The notes under the pieces are model-generated. The model did not search any database and was not told the DNA's origin. It worked only from the letters and a program-made list of their open reading frames with translations. From Zerene cesonia (lineage: Eukaryota > Arthropoda > Insecta > Lepidoptera > Pieridae), in NCBI RefSeq assembly GCF_012273895.1, contig NC_052119.1, positions 7,821,990 to 7,885,989 of the forward strand: 64,000 nucleotides of DNA, written 5' to 3'. Positions 12,801 through 25,809 of this stretch are shown piece by piece. A program made the position numbers and the translations under genes. Numbering within the stretch: position 1 is the stretch's first letter; each line of letters starts with the position of its first letter.

Positions 12801-15194
12801 ATTAAGTTCATTTTGAATAAACTGAATATTGATAGCAATTATAAAATATATATAAAAGTGATTTAACATGAACACAAAAACATTTAACTATTTTGTTGGA
12901 TTTAATTTTTAAAAGTAACGATCCTTAATGTTACAAAAAAGGTAAGATAGCTTTAAACCTGAAACAAGTACTTCTCAAATGAAAATAACCCGTAGAAAAA
13001 AAAACAATTATATAAAACGCTAAAAAACACATCTTCAAAAGCCTCCACTCAAATTCCCAAAATTACCATAAGACCACCATAATCCTTCGACTACTTAAAA
13101 AAAGGAAGATGCATATTGAATCTCCACAAAATTCTAGTTAAAATACCGTTGCGTTGCATTAAAGTCCGTTTAAAACCTCACCCAGACGCCAATTGTTAAT
13201 CTTTTTCCACGAATATAATGGATGCTGCTACTACTTTGGACCGGCTCTGAATGTATTTGGTAAATACCAACAACGGGTAATAGGCATTAATCGCATTGTT
13301 TGTGATTCTATACATCTTTGTTTGCCGGTAGATATGGAGATACGTAATACGTACGAAAAAACAGGACAACAATACGCTTGCGTTTTAAAAGTTAATGCAC
13401 CGTATATGGCATTGTTTTATGTTATCTGTAATCGATTTGAGGTATGTTAGTTTCGACTAAGCTTGTGGGTTTCTTGAAATTCGACCGTTTTGGCACGCTT
13501 CAATGGATGAGGTTAATTTTACACGTTTTTGAAATTCTTTTCTATCTTATCTCTATCCTTATTTTTTAACCATAACGTATTTTCTGTCTTATTAAAATTT
13601 TAGAATTACTGCAAGAAGAACAATAACAATTATAATTCATTAGAATGTACACGTATATTTATTGATGGCTATTATCAAACTATTTCTATACACGAAATAA
13701 TAAATGAAATAAAATTCACATTAGACCAGTATTATATATAGTATAAAACTCTTTTATAAACCTTTAAACATTTCTAATTTCTGTATAATCTCTTAAAAAT
13801 CTCTTTTAAGGACTAAATAAAGCTAAAAATTCAATCTCAAAATATAAAAATTAGCTCATCAACGGTATAAAAGTATTTCTTTTTAAGATACTAAAATTGT
13901 CTAGACAAAAACAATCAACTTAGAATTAGTTTTCGATTACTCTTCAAGATGCTTTAATTAAAATACACTGAGTTAATTCATTTCTTAAACACCCGCTATA
14001 GAGGGTTTTGCAAAAAACATAAATTTGTTTTACTTAACGATAGAAATGGCATGTCGTTTTGTTTTTACTACATTGTTGAGACGAAGAATAAATGAGTTTC
14101 TAATTATAGTAAGGTAATTATTATATCTCTTATTTTAGCGTTACAAATACCCTTATTATAATATTTGTTCCCTTTAATCTTTGGCTGGCCTAAAAGGAAC
14201 CAGGTATGTACATACAACTAAGTACCTTTATCTATGCTATGTGGCATAGGAAAATCAGTTAGTAACATATGTAATATGCACAGGGGATCAAATAGAATCT
14301 GATCAAACACAAATGAATCCGATTACAACTTCGCCACATGAGAAGTAATGAAGCAGTTCGTTTTAATATTATGCGGCCATGATATTACTAATTTAGTATT
14401 TAAAAGTAAATAAGCTCTTCTCATCGAGAATATGATGAATTAATGAATTCAGCACCAGAACTTAAAAATTCCCAAACCTTCCACACCCATAAATAAAGTT
14501 ATTTCAGCTGCTAAAATATACACAACTTAATTACACTCAATTAAAAAACAGATCAAATCTTTATAGATTCTTATAGACATCTTATGATGGAACTAGCAAT
14601 TACATTAACATCAACAATTCAAAAATTTTCAAACAAACCATAAATTACATTACGCTACGCGAACATCAATAACTACAACACCTATTTAACAAACATCGGT
14701 ATCAGCTTCGAATAAAAATAAAGCGCCAAATAGTCGCTCTACAGTAGTCGCGCCGAGCAAATTAATCACAGCGCGGACGCCTAGAAGGCGTGGCCTCTTA
14801 TTAAAACGTAGCATTATAAAATCGACGCACAATGGCCACACGATTACGATAAACAATTTGTCTTACATTCGAGCGTAAGGAATGATCAAGGCGTTGATCA
14901 GAGCCGCTGATACGCAGTGTACTCGCATTCGAATCAATCATCGGGACCGTCGCATCATAAATAAACGCTGACGTGTCATTGAAATATTGTTTTGACAAGT
15001 CATACGGTCCTTCGTCGATTTTTATGATTTCGTTCACAATTATAACATGACAATACATGTGGACATCTACATTGTTATTGTCATTTTGCTGACGACCAAC
15101 TTTTTTTTGGATTCATCTAATTTTTTAATATATTTATGAAAGAGGTCAAATTATTAAGATTTGCGTTTATTTTTAATCTTTATCAAAAGAGATT
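9884..15194. other. Gene desert
   Basis: AT-rich. Apart from the paired hairpins at 12261-12320, I see only a small hairpin ACGCCT AGA AGGCGT near 14777-14791 and no coding or RNA gene. Confidence 0.55.
12261..12320. repeat. Two adjacent perfect hairpins
   Basis: First: 12-bp stem GATGTCTTCACC (12261-12272) with its complement at 12278-12289 around a CTATA loop. Second: a perfect 20-bp palindrome GATCTTACACGTGTAAGATC at 12301-12320. Eleven bases separate them. Function unknown. Confidence 0.85.
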
Positions 15195-15344
15195 ATTAAA
15201 AACTTTTCAACGGATTTTAAACGCGATTTATTCATTATATTATTAACCCGACGTTTCGAACACTTTGCAGCGAGCGTGTTCGAAACGTCGGGTTAATAAT
15301 ATAATGAATAAATCGCGTTTAAAATCCGTTGAAAAGTTTTTAAT
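15195..15344. repeat. Perfect foldback: two 69-bp arms, 12-bp spacer
   Basis: Left arm 15195-15263 and right arm 15276-15344 are exact reverse complements. Each arm contains the CCCGACGTTTCGAACAC block. TTAA occurs at both outer ends (15196-15199, 15340-15343), which would fit a piggyBac-type target site but may be chance. No coding capacity. I recall similar CGACGTTTCGA blocks as repeated in Lepidoptera. Confidence 0.9.
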
Positions 15345-18300
15345 TTCTAAATGTATAATACTCGCGTGAAACCAAACACAAGAAAATAAAAGAGATTATG
15401 TTTATTTTAAAAAGCGCTTTTTGAACTTAAATTCAGTTATAGCAGACGACGTGACCTTTTCAAAAAGTCCAAAGGGGTCAGCACTTGGCTTACACCGAGA
15501 CGTGACATGACCTTCAGTGAATTTAATCCCTACTATTTTATAACGAGAACATTTTTAAAGAAATAACATATTTTCATTGTAATACCTACATGAAAATGAC
15601 ACATGACACATGAAAGATTAAAACATTATCTTTTACATTACATTTACTTGTGAAGAACATTTTAAGCGCGGGAGCGGGACAGGTGCCTTTTATATTATTT
15701 ATTTTATAATTCAATAATTATAATACTACTAGAGCTCGTATGGAACATCACCGCTAACTAATTAAATAAACATTTAATTACACGATCACCTATCATATCA
15801 TACATGGAACCCCGTTCGCACGCGAATCAAACGATCGGAAAACAATTAGCGCACACGTGAACCGACCGTTATATTTGCGGAACAGAGAGCAGCCGGTTAA
15901 TAATTTCAATAAATTGATTCCTCGAGAGCAAAAGCTAATTGCCCACAAATAGTTTAGCTACACTTGCTACTGTAACGGGACAGGGCAGTTAATTATATCT
16001 AGCGGTGCGGTGCAGTTAGCTATTTATTGGCAACTAACTCAGGTTAATTATCTACAGTGCTGTCGTTAGCACGCTTGCGCTGGCGTGTGTACTGAAAACT
16101 ATTGTATCTAACACGGCGGTTAAGTTAAACTGTGATTTAGTGAGGCCTGACGATCTGCGTTCGCACTGCCGTGTTATCCAACGAATGCTTATCAAAATTA
16201 TAAATGAGTGAGTTTATGATGACGAATGCATCACACCCTCACATGTTAGATTTATATTGAGTATGTTTTGAATGTTTTTATACTTATATATAGAAATTTT
16301 GTACAGATGAGAGACTATATTTAAGTAATGTACGACTTAGTGGTCCGAGAATAAGTTAGAAACAGATGAAATGTTATTTGTATAGTACTATCGTTCAACT
16401 GTCACATGTTACAGTAATTAAACTGCCTTTGTTGTCTCTTATAAAATAACAAATGTCACAAGAGTGTAAACTAAATTTACTAAAAGATAAAATCTTATAT
16501 ATTCACAACAAAAACAAACCGTCTATAACCCCTATCCTTACATATATACAACCGTCAAGCAAAAGCAATCAAAATATCTTCCAGCCTAATTAACAACATT
16601 CTCCCCTGGCTTGTTACCAACAAATTAGGTGCCAAATATCTCAAAAGCTCGGGTCACTACAGGCACTATTCATCACACGAACGCGAACCGCGACCGCTGA
16701 ACCATTTGTATGAGGTATTTCGACCGGTCATAACCGTAGCGTTCGCTTTAGCGCCTACGCATATGAGCATTATGAGAAGGAAGCACTATTTTCGATGAGA
16801 CTTAATTAAATGAAAATGAGCAATGCGCTTGTTAAATTTATTGTGAAATATAAATAAATAGTATATTGGACAAATCAATGGCAATATGGGTAGATTGACT
16901 ATCGGTGGCTGAATGTTTAGGCCCTCGTAGTTAAATCGTAAAGACGAATGTTCGAGACTAGACGAACGTGCAAGAAATAAATTTGTTTTAATTTTTTAAT
17001 TGCACTGCACATATTTTCCATATCTATAACTTGGAGCAGTTCTATGATTAAGAATTCTTAATTGAATACTAAAATAATGAAAGTTTTGAATACTAAAGTA
17101 ACGTAGTAAAACATATTAATCAATTTTAATGTTTGGAAACACGCTTTGTTGATTTGTTAAATTTATCTACACGTTTAGCTAAGATCTAATGAGCGATGAA
17201 TTTAACAAACACGTACGCTTGTGTGCTACAACGCTTGATAACGCCAGAAGCCTCTAGAATTCAGTCGTGCGTACCTCGCATGCACAGAACCTATGGCTGT
17301 CCAAAGAAAGATTCGATCGAATCAATCACAGTCACATGCCTAAAATAATACCAATGCCGGTGCGTCGAGTAGCCACTTCATGAATCCCGACACCCCCGGG
17401 CGACCCGCTGCGCGAAGGGATAAACAATCATATGTTATTATCTTTTTATAGTTCATAAAAAGCCTTCGTAATACGAAAATGTAATTCATGACTGACGTTA
17501 AACAATCACAATGACTATGCGCAGACTCGATTCGCTTTGTTCGATTTTTAAATAGATAATATGGATGCATTGGACTTAATGCGGCAACATAAACATACGA
17601 GTTTTATACGCTTATTTTATAACCTACGCAACTGAACTTAAATGAAAATTTCTGTAAAATTACTACCCATCATAATAAACAAACATCGTCGAAAAGGATA
17701 CTTAAGACTAATTTAATAATAAGACTTGAGAATTACATTTTTACATACAATAACACAAAATTTAGAAACCCAAAGAAATTTAAATTGCCAAAATATTATA
17801 TTGTCGCAGAAATAAAATATATTTTGTTCCCAACAAATGATTGTAATCACATGGCTGATTGAAACAATGAGTCAGTCTCCGGCGGGCACAAAGCACGAAC
17901 TCTCTCGAGGATAAATTATTTATGTAAATTCTTTCGACCGCTCAAAATTTTATTTCAGTGTCGACGTGATTAATGTAGATGGATTTTTCACTTGGCCTCT
18001 CCTTAACGAGAAGATCAAACAAAATGACGCTGCGATTGGTAAGCACTCAGTCTGCCGGGAATTCATTAGAATCCCTACGACCGAAGAAACGTCCGTGATT
18101 TTACAATATTCGTCTGATAAATAAGACGTAATAGCGGAAGGAGAAATTTTTTCTCCTCATTAAAGGACTCGGGAGGACGCGAAGATGCTATAAAAGATTT
18201 TTCGGTCACGGAATGAAGCGCACCTAGGGACTTACAAAACAAATTCGTATGGTTAAGGGTCTTTCATTAAATTAAACGTATTATAATGAACGATATATGG

Positions 18301-19632
18301 GTTGAATCGTGATTCTCGAGTGATATTTCCGACAGGGACTGGGGGCGCATGCGTTTAATGAAATCAAGGGGATTAAGAGCATCTGCCTGCTTGTTATTCA
18401 AATCGATCGGGAGCTCGTTTATCATTTTAAATAAGCTACTGCTTAGATAAGCTCTGGGTGTGGTTTGTGCCCAACAAAGGATGCGGTATTCGGTAGCCCA
18501 ATTAACCGACCACTTGCATTAATGAGAATTTTGATTAATAAATGTATGAAGATACGATCTAATGACAAATGTGTTTGTTTTCGCGTGTTACTTTGTTAAA
18601 ATGTATTTTTTTACATATAAAAGGCCATTACTTTGCAAATTATTTTATTCGTATGCCAACTATGTTAATTATTTAAAAATTGTGGCAATAAAATAATGCT
18701 AAAGCTTTATAATATTATGTAAATTTCTATTTAAAATCCAACCCCTCGAGTAGAACGTAGCAAATTCGAATATTTGCACTGGTAAAGGAGAACAAATCAA
18801 TTATTTCACCAAACAAACAGCGCTGTGTAAACATTATCAGCATCGTTTAAATTCTGCGTACCGACGGATTGAAATCGCGAATGATTACGAGGTATTCAGG
18901 CATATAAATATAGAATGTGAATAAGGGGTACAATGTGCCAACCCTAACGCGATGACGCTTCGTTTCGCCTTATCTTTGACTAGGGTTGATAGTAGATGGA
19001 AAATTATGATGTAATCGATAATAATAATGAATGAACATTTATTTGTTTGAAATGTGGGAATACAGAGTTCACATTGGTCATCAATAATATAATCCACACA
19101 ATTCGCAAAGCAATTGGCGTACAAATTTTATATTTCCAAGTACAATTTTATAATCTTGTTATCTAATTATACATATTTATATTTAATCACATTTTCATAA
19201 TTAGATTGGGGAGAAATTTTATATGTTATGATAAAAAAAAATTAAATTTTATGTATAATTGTTTATCATCTAAAAAATTCATTTACTGAGTAGAAGCATC
19301 TCTCCGTTAACCACATTGTTCATTTCCTGCGCATAAATTTTTATGCATCTCACGAATTTCTTACGGTATGTGATTAAATACCTTTATACACATCACACTA
19401 ACATTATTTTGAAAAAGTTTTGACCTCGATGGCTAAGACACATAAAAAGTATAAGTAAATTCTGTTTAAAGATAAATTTACAATAGTATACTTACTTAGA
19501 TAATACCGCAACACTGCACAAATAAAAAATAACAGTATTCAAAATATCTATCACTTACCTGCTTCATATAATAAATATGTAGAAGTGTGAAATAATAAAT
19601 ATGATTTAAAAATTGTCCTGTATGATTATTCT
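15345..19632. other. Gene desert
   Basis: No supported gene. GC-richer patches at about 17220-17420 and 18300-18370 may be non-coding functional sequence or decayed repeats. Confidence 0.55.
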
Positions 19633-19697
19633 GGATACTGGGAGATACTGGAAGATACTGGAAGATACTGGGAAAAGATACTAGAAGATACTGGGAA
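19633..19697. repeat. Short minisatellite, unit about 10 bp
   Basis: Six imperfect tandem copies of GATACTGGAA-like units; length varies from 10 to 13 bp by extra A or G. Confidence 0.85.
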
Positions 19698-19754
19698 TTA
19701 CAATGGGAAATTTTTATATACGAATATGCAAAAAAATAAACAAACTTAATTTTG

Positions 19755-19852
19755 CGATCCGATCCCTAAATACTATTTTGAGCCAACCCCGCAAGTAATA
19801 GGTTTGTTGCACGTGAGTGAAGAGGCGGGCGAAGACGCAGGCGAAAAGCTAG
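19755..19852 (+). mobile_element. Decayed Helitron-like 3' end
   Basis: Ends GGCGAAAAGCTAG followed by T, with a GC-rich stretch GGCGGGCGAAGACGCAGGCG just before, as in Helitron 3' termini. The 5' limit is unclear and the family assignment rests on memory. Confidence 0.35.
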
Positions 19853-22800
19853 TTATAAATAATACAACAAAAATTATTCAAACTAAATACTAGTTACAAA
19901 TTTTCCGTCCTATGAAAACAACCGCCTGCCAACCCTATCAAGACAAACAATCAAACAGCAGAGTGGATGGAACAAATCACTGGAGTATTGTCGAAGTGTT
20001 TTGGTGTCTTACAATCGTCCCACGGAGTTTAATCTCTGATTATTCTTCGAGATACATAAGAAGTCGCATCGGGGTTTGAATAAATCGCTTAATTAGAGCC
20101 TGTCACGGGCCGCGACAATGTGTCGTGATTGCTGCGTGCGCGGCTCCACAACTCACGAGGCGCAGCTGTGAATGGAGGTTATGAATTCAATGTCGCATAA
20201 AGGAATTCTTAAAAAATCATCGTGCTTATATTATTGTGAGTATTTATGAAAGACAGCAGAAACGGTCCAACTTAGAAAAGCGAGTGTTAAAAAATCTTTA
20301 GAATCATTTTAGTTGGAGGCATCGGTCGATTGAAATAATATAAAAAAATAATTAATGAGATAAAATGAAATGATTTAATATAGTTTGATGATTGAGTAAG
20401 TCAGCCTGTATTTTTTCAAGATTAAATCTTATGGTGTAGTGAAAGTTACCAATGCTATCAATGACATAATGAATATGATACATACCAAATCACCTTCTCA
20501 GTATTCGATGTAATCATTAAATACCGCTTCTAAATACGGTTTACGCGGCAATAAAATTAAAATGTAAGCCACATGGGAGCCACCGATCGTAGGAGGTCTC
20601 TCGTGTGAGTCTGTTTAACTCTTATAGGTCGCGTAAATCGTCAAACATGTGCTTCCTATTGCGCAGGCCGCACAATCCCGGCACAATTTATAGTTTAATT
20701 AACTTTATCGCCTATAAATATTGAATTAAAAATCTCACCACAAATTTCCGTTCCTATAGTTACCAATAAGTATGAGTTACTGTGAGTTACTCGTCTACAC
20801 CGCATATTGTAAACATTGTATTTGTTATAAATGCTTATAGTCAATATTGCATAGGCTAGATCACATCCTTCCTGCGTTTATCATTGTATTAATTGCTTTC
20901 GTCATAATCCATCTCAATATATGTTTACTTCTTTGGTCCTTATGACAACCTTATTTGTATAATGATTATAGCAGAACCTTATCCTGGACGATGTAATAAA
21001 GGCACGCATTCAAATAAATGAAAAATTTTCAATTTCACTTTGAGATTTGAAACATAAATTACGTAATTAACAAAATAATGGAAAATCTATATCTAATTAC
21101 AATTGAACAGTACACATAATATCGCAATACAAACGTTACCAAGCACCACATTGCATCGAGTTTTTTTTTTCATCAGCTCTTCCTAACGGACAATAATAAT
21201 TCTAAACGTACCTTTAATAAAGTGAGATATTTATACGTAACAGTTGCTTCGGTGACGCAGAGTAACAGAAGGGTTGAGCGATCGATCGTGCGATAAGATC
21301 GCTACGTTTAAGCTATCTACTATACAAATAGTTCACTTAATGCTACTGGAAAAAATTTCTATACCTGTTAATGCATAGATAAATTTCTTTTTCAACTCAT
21401 AGAACTAGAACAGGAGTGTTTTATAAAGCAGAATAAAGATGCTAAATTAACAGCAGACAAAATATTTCGACCCAAAATTACTTACAAGAATTGTTTCAGT
21501 AAATCCAGAACTATCTTATTTTAATTACATACTCCATAACTTCTAAAGACTAACAATAATCGAAACCGTAACATTCTTAGCATGCATTTCACACTATCAT
21601 TGATATGAAACCGTTTAACCGATTATCTTTAAACCGGTTCCAGTACCGATACACTATGCGTACTTATAGACGTCAGTTGTAAAACATATGAAGGCCTATT
21701 GTTAAATACTCTAGTGAAAGGCAGTACGGTATGATTAATCTGTTTTACATTTAAATTAGACATCAAACGGTTTATTGGAGTAATTACAGTTATTTCGTTT
21801 TATAATACAAACAATGGTTCTAAGTCTGTCAGTGGATGAAAAAAAAACATCCATGTGTGTGTCATACTTATATATTTTGCAGTTAATGTTATTTGCTGCT
21901 TATTGATATTCCTTAAATAGTATGTAAAAACTAACTAAGGACGGTGAAAAAGTCTGAAGGCTATATGCTAGTGGGCAGTAATTAGGGCAAAAAGGGAGCT
22001 GAATGTCAAATTAAAAAAAAAATTAACAAATTAGAAATGATATCCAATGGTGAAAAAAAACAGAACAGTTTAAAAGCAAAACCTGTTTGCGCACAACAAA
22101 AATAGTGTGAACGATGATAAAAACATTTCGCATCGAAAATCTGCGCCCCCGGCGAATCTGCACCGCTAACGCGCCCTGATGGGGCCCGGTGGCGGGAAAA
22201 AATGGCCGACCGGCCGATAGCCCGCGGTAAATCGCTCGGCAAACATTAGCTAAGCGCGCGTGAAATTGTGTATGGAAGGTTGCATTCAGCACGCGGGCCA
22301 TACGTTTTATTATCATACCACATTACTGTAACATCGTTAAACATTGCTGACGTTGTAATTTGCCTGCATCAGTGGCTCTGCATTCAAAGATTTCGCTCTC
22401 AGAAATAATTTTTTAAACATTTTCTGATTCATTTGAAGAAGAACCATACAGAGCAATGTCCGCATCATCTCGCCTTAATCAGTTTCATTTATAATAAACG
22501 TATTTTTTTTTAACGTTATATCCTAAAAAAATCGTTTCGTTAGATATTTTACGGAGTCGAGGATTTCGCACCTTTTAATACCATGATTTATAAAAATTTC
22601 TGCCATACATGACTTTATAACACTCAAAGGACATCATAACAAGGGCATCATTTCTATACCTGCATTTCACGGTCGATAAAAAGCCCATAAACTTCAGGGG
22701 TGAAGCAGCGGATCGAAATTCTGTTTTTATTCAATAACCCTTTTTTAAGAGCTCACGTTACGAACATTGTTATACTTAAATTGACTGTAACTATATAGGA

Positions 22801-24247
22801 TTAAACGAAAAGAACCAACCATTACGGTGTGTATAAGTTCTTAATCCCATTTTGTTATTTTAGCTGCACATAATGTACTATAAAATCAAACATAACTTTA
22901 ATTTAACCAAACACGTGCTTTTCGTTTTAAATATATCAAATTAAACCTGCACAATACTGAAACATCAAAAAGAAATTTAAAATGTTCCATGTAATATTTG
23001 TATTCATATCTATGCCTACAAATGTATACAATTTGATCCATGCACATAGCTGGATAAGCACATAATAGCACTATGGGAGGAACTAATTTATCAATCCGCT
23101 ATCAACAATTCGGCTCGTTATTATGTAATCAAAAGCATTTCAATATTAATCACTCCGACGTCACGATACAAATACAAACAACATTTTAAACATGATAATT
23201 TGCCCAGAGGCGGGTGCACAGAAGTGATTAAAACGCAAGAATACCACAACAATTACTGTCCGTCGAATGATAAAAAATTTAACTAAATTGAAACAAACAC
23301 TACAATTACTTTATAAGCACGGAACGTTACACGATCAATTTAGTATAACGACGTAACGATTTCGTGGGAAATTTCTTTGGTGACCTCTGTGATCCGGTAG
23401 TTTGTATCCCTGACGGTGATTAGTCTTGACTGTGAAATTGAGATTTATGAACTTAGCGCAACCATAAGAAAATGAAAATGTCCGAATACAAAGTCTAGGT
23501 TAGATAGATTAGATGTTTAACGAACGTACTCATCGATAAATCAATTTGATTGAAAGTAACAAATTTTGAAATTAAATGACTTAAGCTCTCGTTCAACAAA
23601 TACTACTATATGACGGTTTTACGCTACAAATGCACTTGCGACTACGAGAACATCACTGAGTACCGCCCTTTCCCGTAGATAAAGGATTACGATCATTCAG
23701 AGCAGTCAATTGACGCACTCAACATCTGCAAAAAGATATCTCATTTCGCGATGTCATTTGTAAAAAATGCCGAAAGCCTGCGCCAAAAGCGATTGCTCGT
23801 ACTCGAGTCTATTCAGAGCTTTGTAGGAGACATTTGATTAAAAGCACGCCGCAATCAGATGCGATAGGGTCTGCGCCGACGGAAGTATCGCATTTACAAA
23901 CGCGGCACCGACTGCATTGTCGTTGCGCTCTAAAAGAACTAGAAGGCAATCGGTGCAGGAAACGATGAGCCAATGTTCACTTGCTTCTGGAAACGCGACA
24001 CCGCCTCAACGAGGTTTCACGCGACACCCCGCCAAGTGAATAAAGGCTACGGAACTCTTTATTAATGAAATCGTAGGCGGCGAAACGATTTGTAATCCGT
24101 TAATGGATTTGTTACAAGCTACTGGTGTTACAAAAAAGTTTGATCACAAAGGAGACGCCATCGGGCTGCGACAAATAACTCATTTAGGGCAAATTTTCCC
24201 ACAGTAATAATGACATTAATTTAACAGTACCAATATTTTGTATATGG
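19853..24247. other. Gene desert with several GC-richer islands
   Basis: No supported gene. Islands by eye at about 20100-20180, 22130-22290 and 23770-24080. AACCGGTT (Grainyhead-type palindrome) occurs at 21632-21639. Confidence 0.5.
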
Positions 24248-24511
24248 GAGTCGAGCTCGCTTTGGCACGAATTGGGCCAGCTCGCACCGGGGAAGTACCA
24301 CACCCACACAGAAGACCGGCGTGAAATAGTAGCATGCTACAGTATTTCGTTCGGTGTGTGGGGGACCCGGAAGTCCTTCCCAGTCATTTCCTTTATTCTT
24401 CTCGTCAATCCTTTCTTAATCACTTTCCAAATTAAAGTCGCCAATCATTCATGGCCGGTGGTAGCGCTTAGCACCGGGCGACCCACTACTGTCAACTATG
24501 ATAAAAAAAAA
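24248..24511 (+). mobile_element. Decayed LINE/SINE 3' end (RTE-like), copy B
   Basis: Second copy of the repeat at 5150, better preserved at its left end (TCGAGCTCGCTTTGGCACGA). It ends in a poly(A)-like run at about 24502-24510. No intact coding sequence. Confidence 0.55.
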
Positions 24512-24525
24512 GTGATTAAAATGTT

Positions 24526-24675
24526 TCATATATCTTATACCTTTAAACGAGCAATTCTTGTATATATATATATATGTATAATTGGAATCTCGGAATCGGC
24601 TCCAACGATTTTCATGAAATTTAGTATACGGGGGGTTTCGGGGGCGATAAATCGATCTAGCTAGGAATTTTTTTT
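24526..24675. repeat. Unclassified interspersed repeat with TA tract
   Basis: Contains a (TA)n tract at about 24560-24577, then CTCGGAATCGGCTCCAACG and a CGGGGGGTTTCGGGGGCGAT block ending near CTAGCTAGG. I recall this arrangement as a common lepidopteran repeat but cannot assign a class. Only one copy is in the window. Confidence 0.4.
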
Positions 24676-24683
24676 AGAAAATA

Positions 24684-24809
24684 TCATATTCGTGTTTTAT
24701 TCGTGTTTTTTTTTTCTGATATCTATTGATGAATAATACTATTTTGCTTCGTAGATAGCTGGACAACTGAAATAATGTCATATTCGTGTTTTATTCGTGT
24801 TTTTTTTTT
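24684..24809. repeat. Direct duplication and Helitron fragment at the gap edge
   Basis: A block of about 30 bp (CATATTCGTG TTTTATTCGTG plus a T run) occurs at about 24685-24716 and again at 24778-24809, where the N run begins. Between them CGTAGATAGCTGGACAACTG is an internal piece of the Lep1-like Helitron. Confidence 0.6.
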
Positions 24810-25809
24810 NNNNNNNNNNNNNNNNNNNNNNNNNNNNNNNNNNNNNNNNNNNNNNNNNNNNNNNNNNNNNNNNNNNNNNNNNNNNNNNNNNNNNNNNNNN
24901 NNNNNNNNNNNNNNNNNNNNNNNNNNNNNNNNNNNNNNNNNNNNNNNNNNNNNNNNNNNNNNNNNNNNNNNNNNNNNNNNNNNNNNNNNNNNNNNNNNNN
25001 NNNNNNNNNNNNNNNNNNNNNNNNNNNNNNNNNNNNNNNNNNNNNNNNNNNNNNNNNNNNNNNNNNNNNNNNNNNNNNNNNNNNNNNNNNNNNNNNNNNN
25101 NNNNNNNNNNNNNNNNNNNNNNNNNNNNNNNNNNNNNNNNNNNNNNNNNNNNNNNNNNNNNNNNNNNNNNNNNNNNNNNNNNNNNNNNNNNNNNNNNNNN
25201 NNNNNNNNNNNNNNNNNNNNNNNNNNNNNNNNNNNNNNNNNNNNNNNNNNNNNNNNNNNNNNNNNNNNNNNNNNNNNNNNNNNNNNNNNNNNNNNNNNNN
25301 NNNNNNNNNNNNNNNNNNNNNNNNNNNNNNNNNNNNNNNNNNNNNNNNNNNNNNNNNNNNNNNNNNNNNNNNNNNNNNNNNNNNNNNNNNNNNNNNNNNN
25401 NNNNNNNNNNNNNNNNNNNNNNNNNNNNNNNNNNNNNNNNNNNNNNNNNNNNNNNNNNNNNNNNNNNNNNNNNNNNNNNNNNNNNNNNNNNNNNNNNNNN
25501 NNNNNNNNNNNNNNNNNNNNNNNNNNNNNNNNNNNNNNNNNNNNNNNNNNNNNNNNNNNNNNNNNNNNNNNNNNNNNNNNNNNNNNNNNNNNNNNNNNNN
25601 NNNNNNNNNNNNNNNNNNNNNNNNNNNNNNNNNNNNNNNNNNNNNNNNNNNNNNNNNNNNNNNNNNNNNNNNNNNNNNNNNNNNNNNNNNNNNNNNNNNN
25701 NNNNNNNNNNNNNNNNNNNNNNNNNNNNNNNNNNNNNNNNNNNNNNNNNNNNNNNNNNNNNNNNNNNNNNNNNNNNNNNNNNNNNNNNNNNNNNNNNNNN
25801 NNNNNNNNN
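24810..25809. other. Assembly gap, 1000 N
   Basis: Exactly 1000 N, a conventional placeholder length, so the true size is unknown. The left edge sits in repeats. Confidence 0.98.

Noticed and set aside
16928..16958. TAGTTAAATCG and GTTCGAGAC, resembling Pol III A and B boxes
   Set aside because: The spacing is far too short for a tRNA or typical SINE, and no cloverleaf can be drawn.
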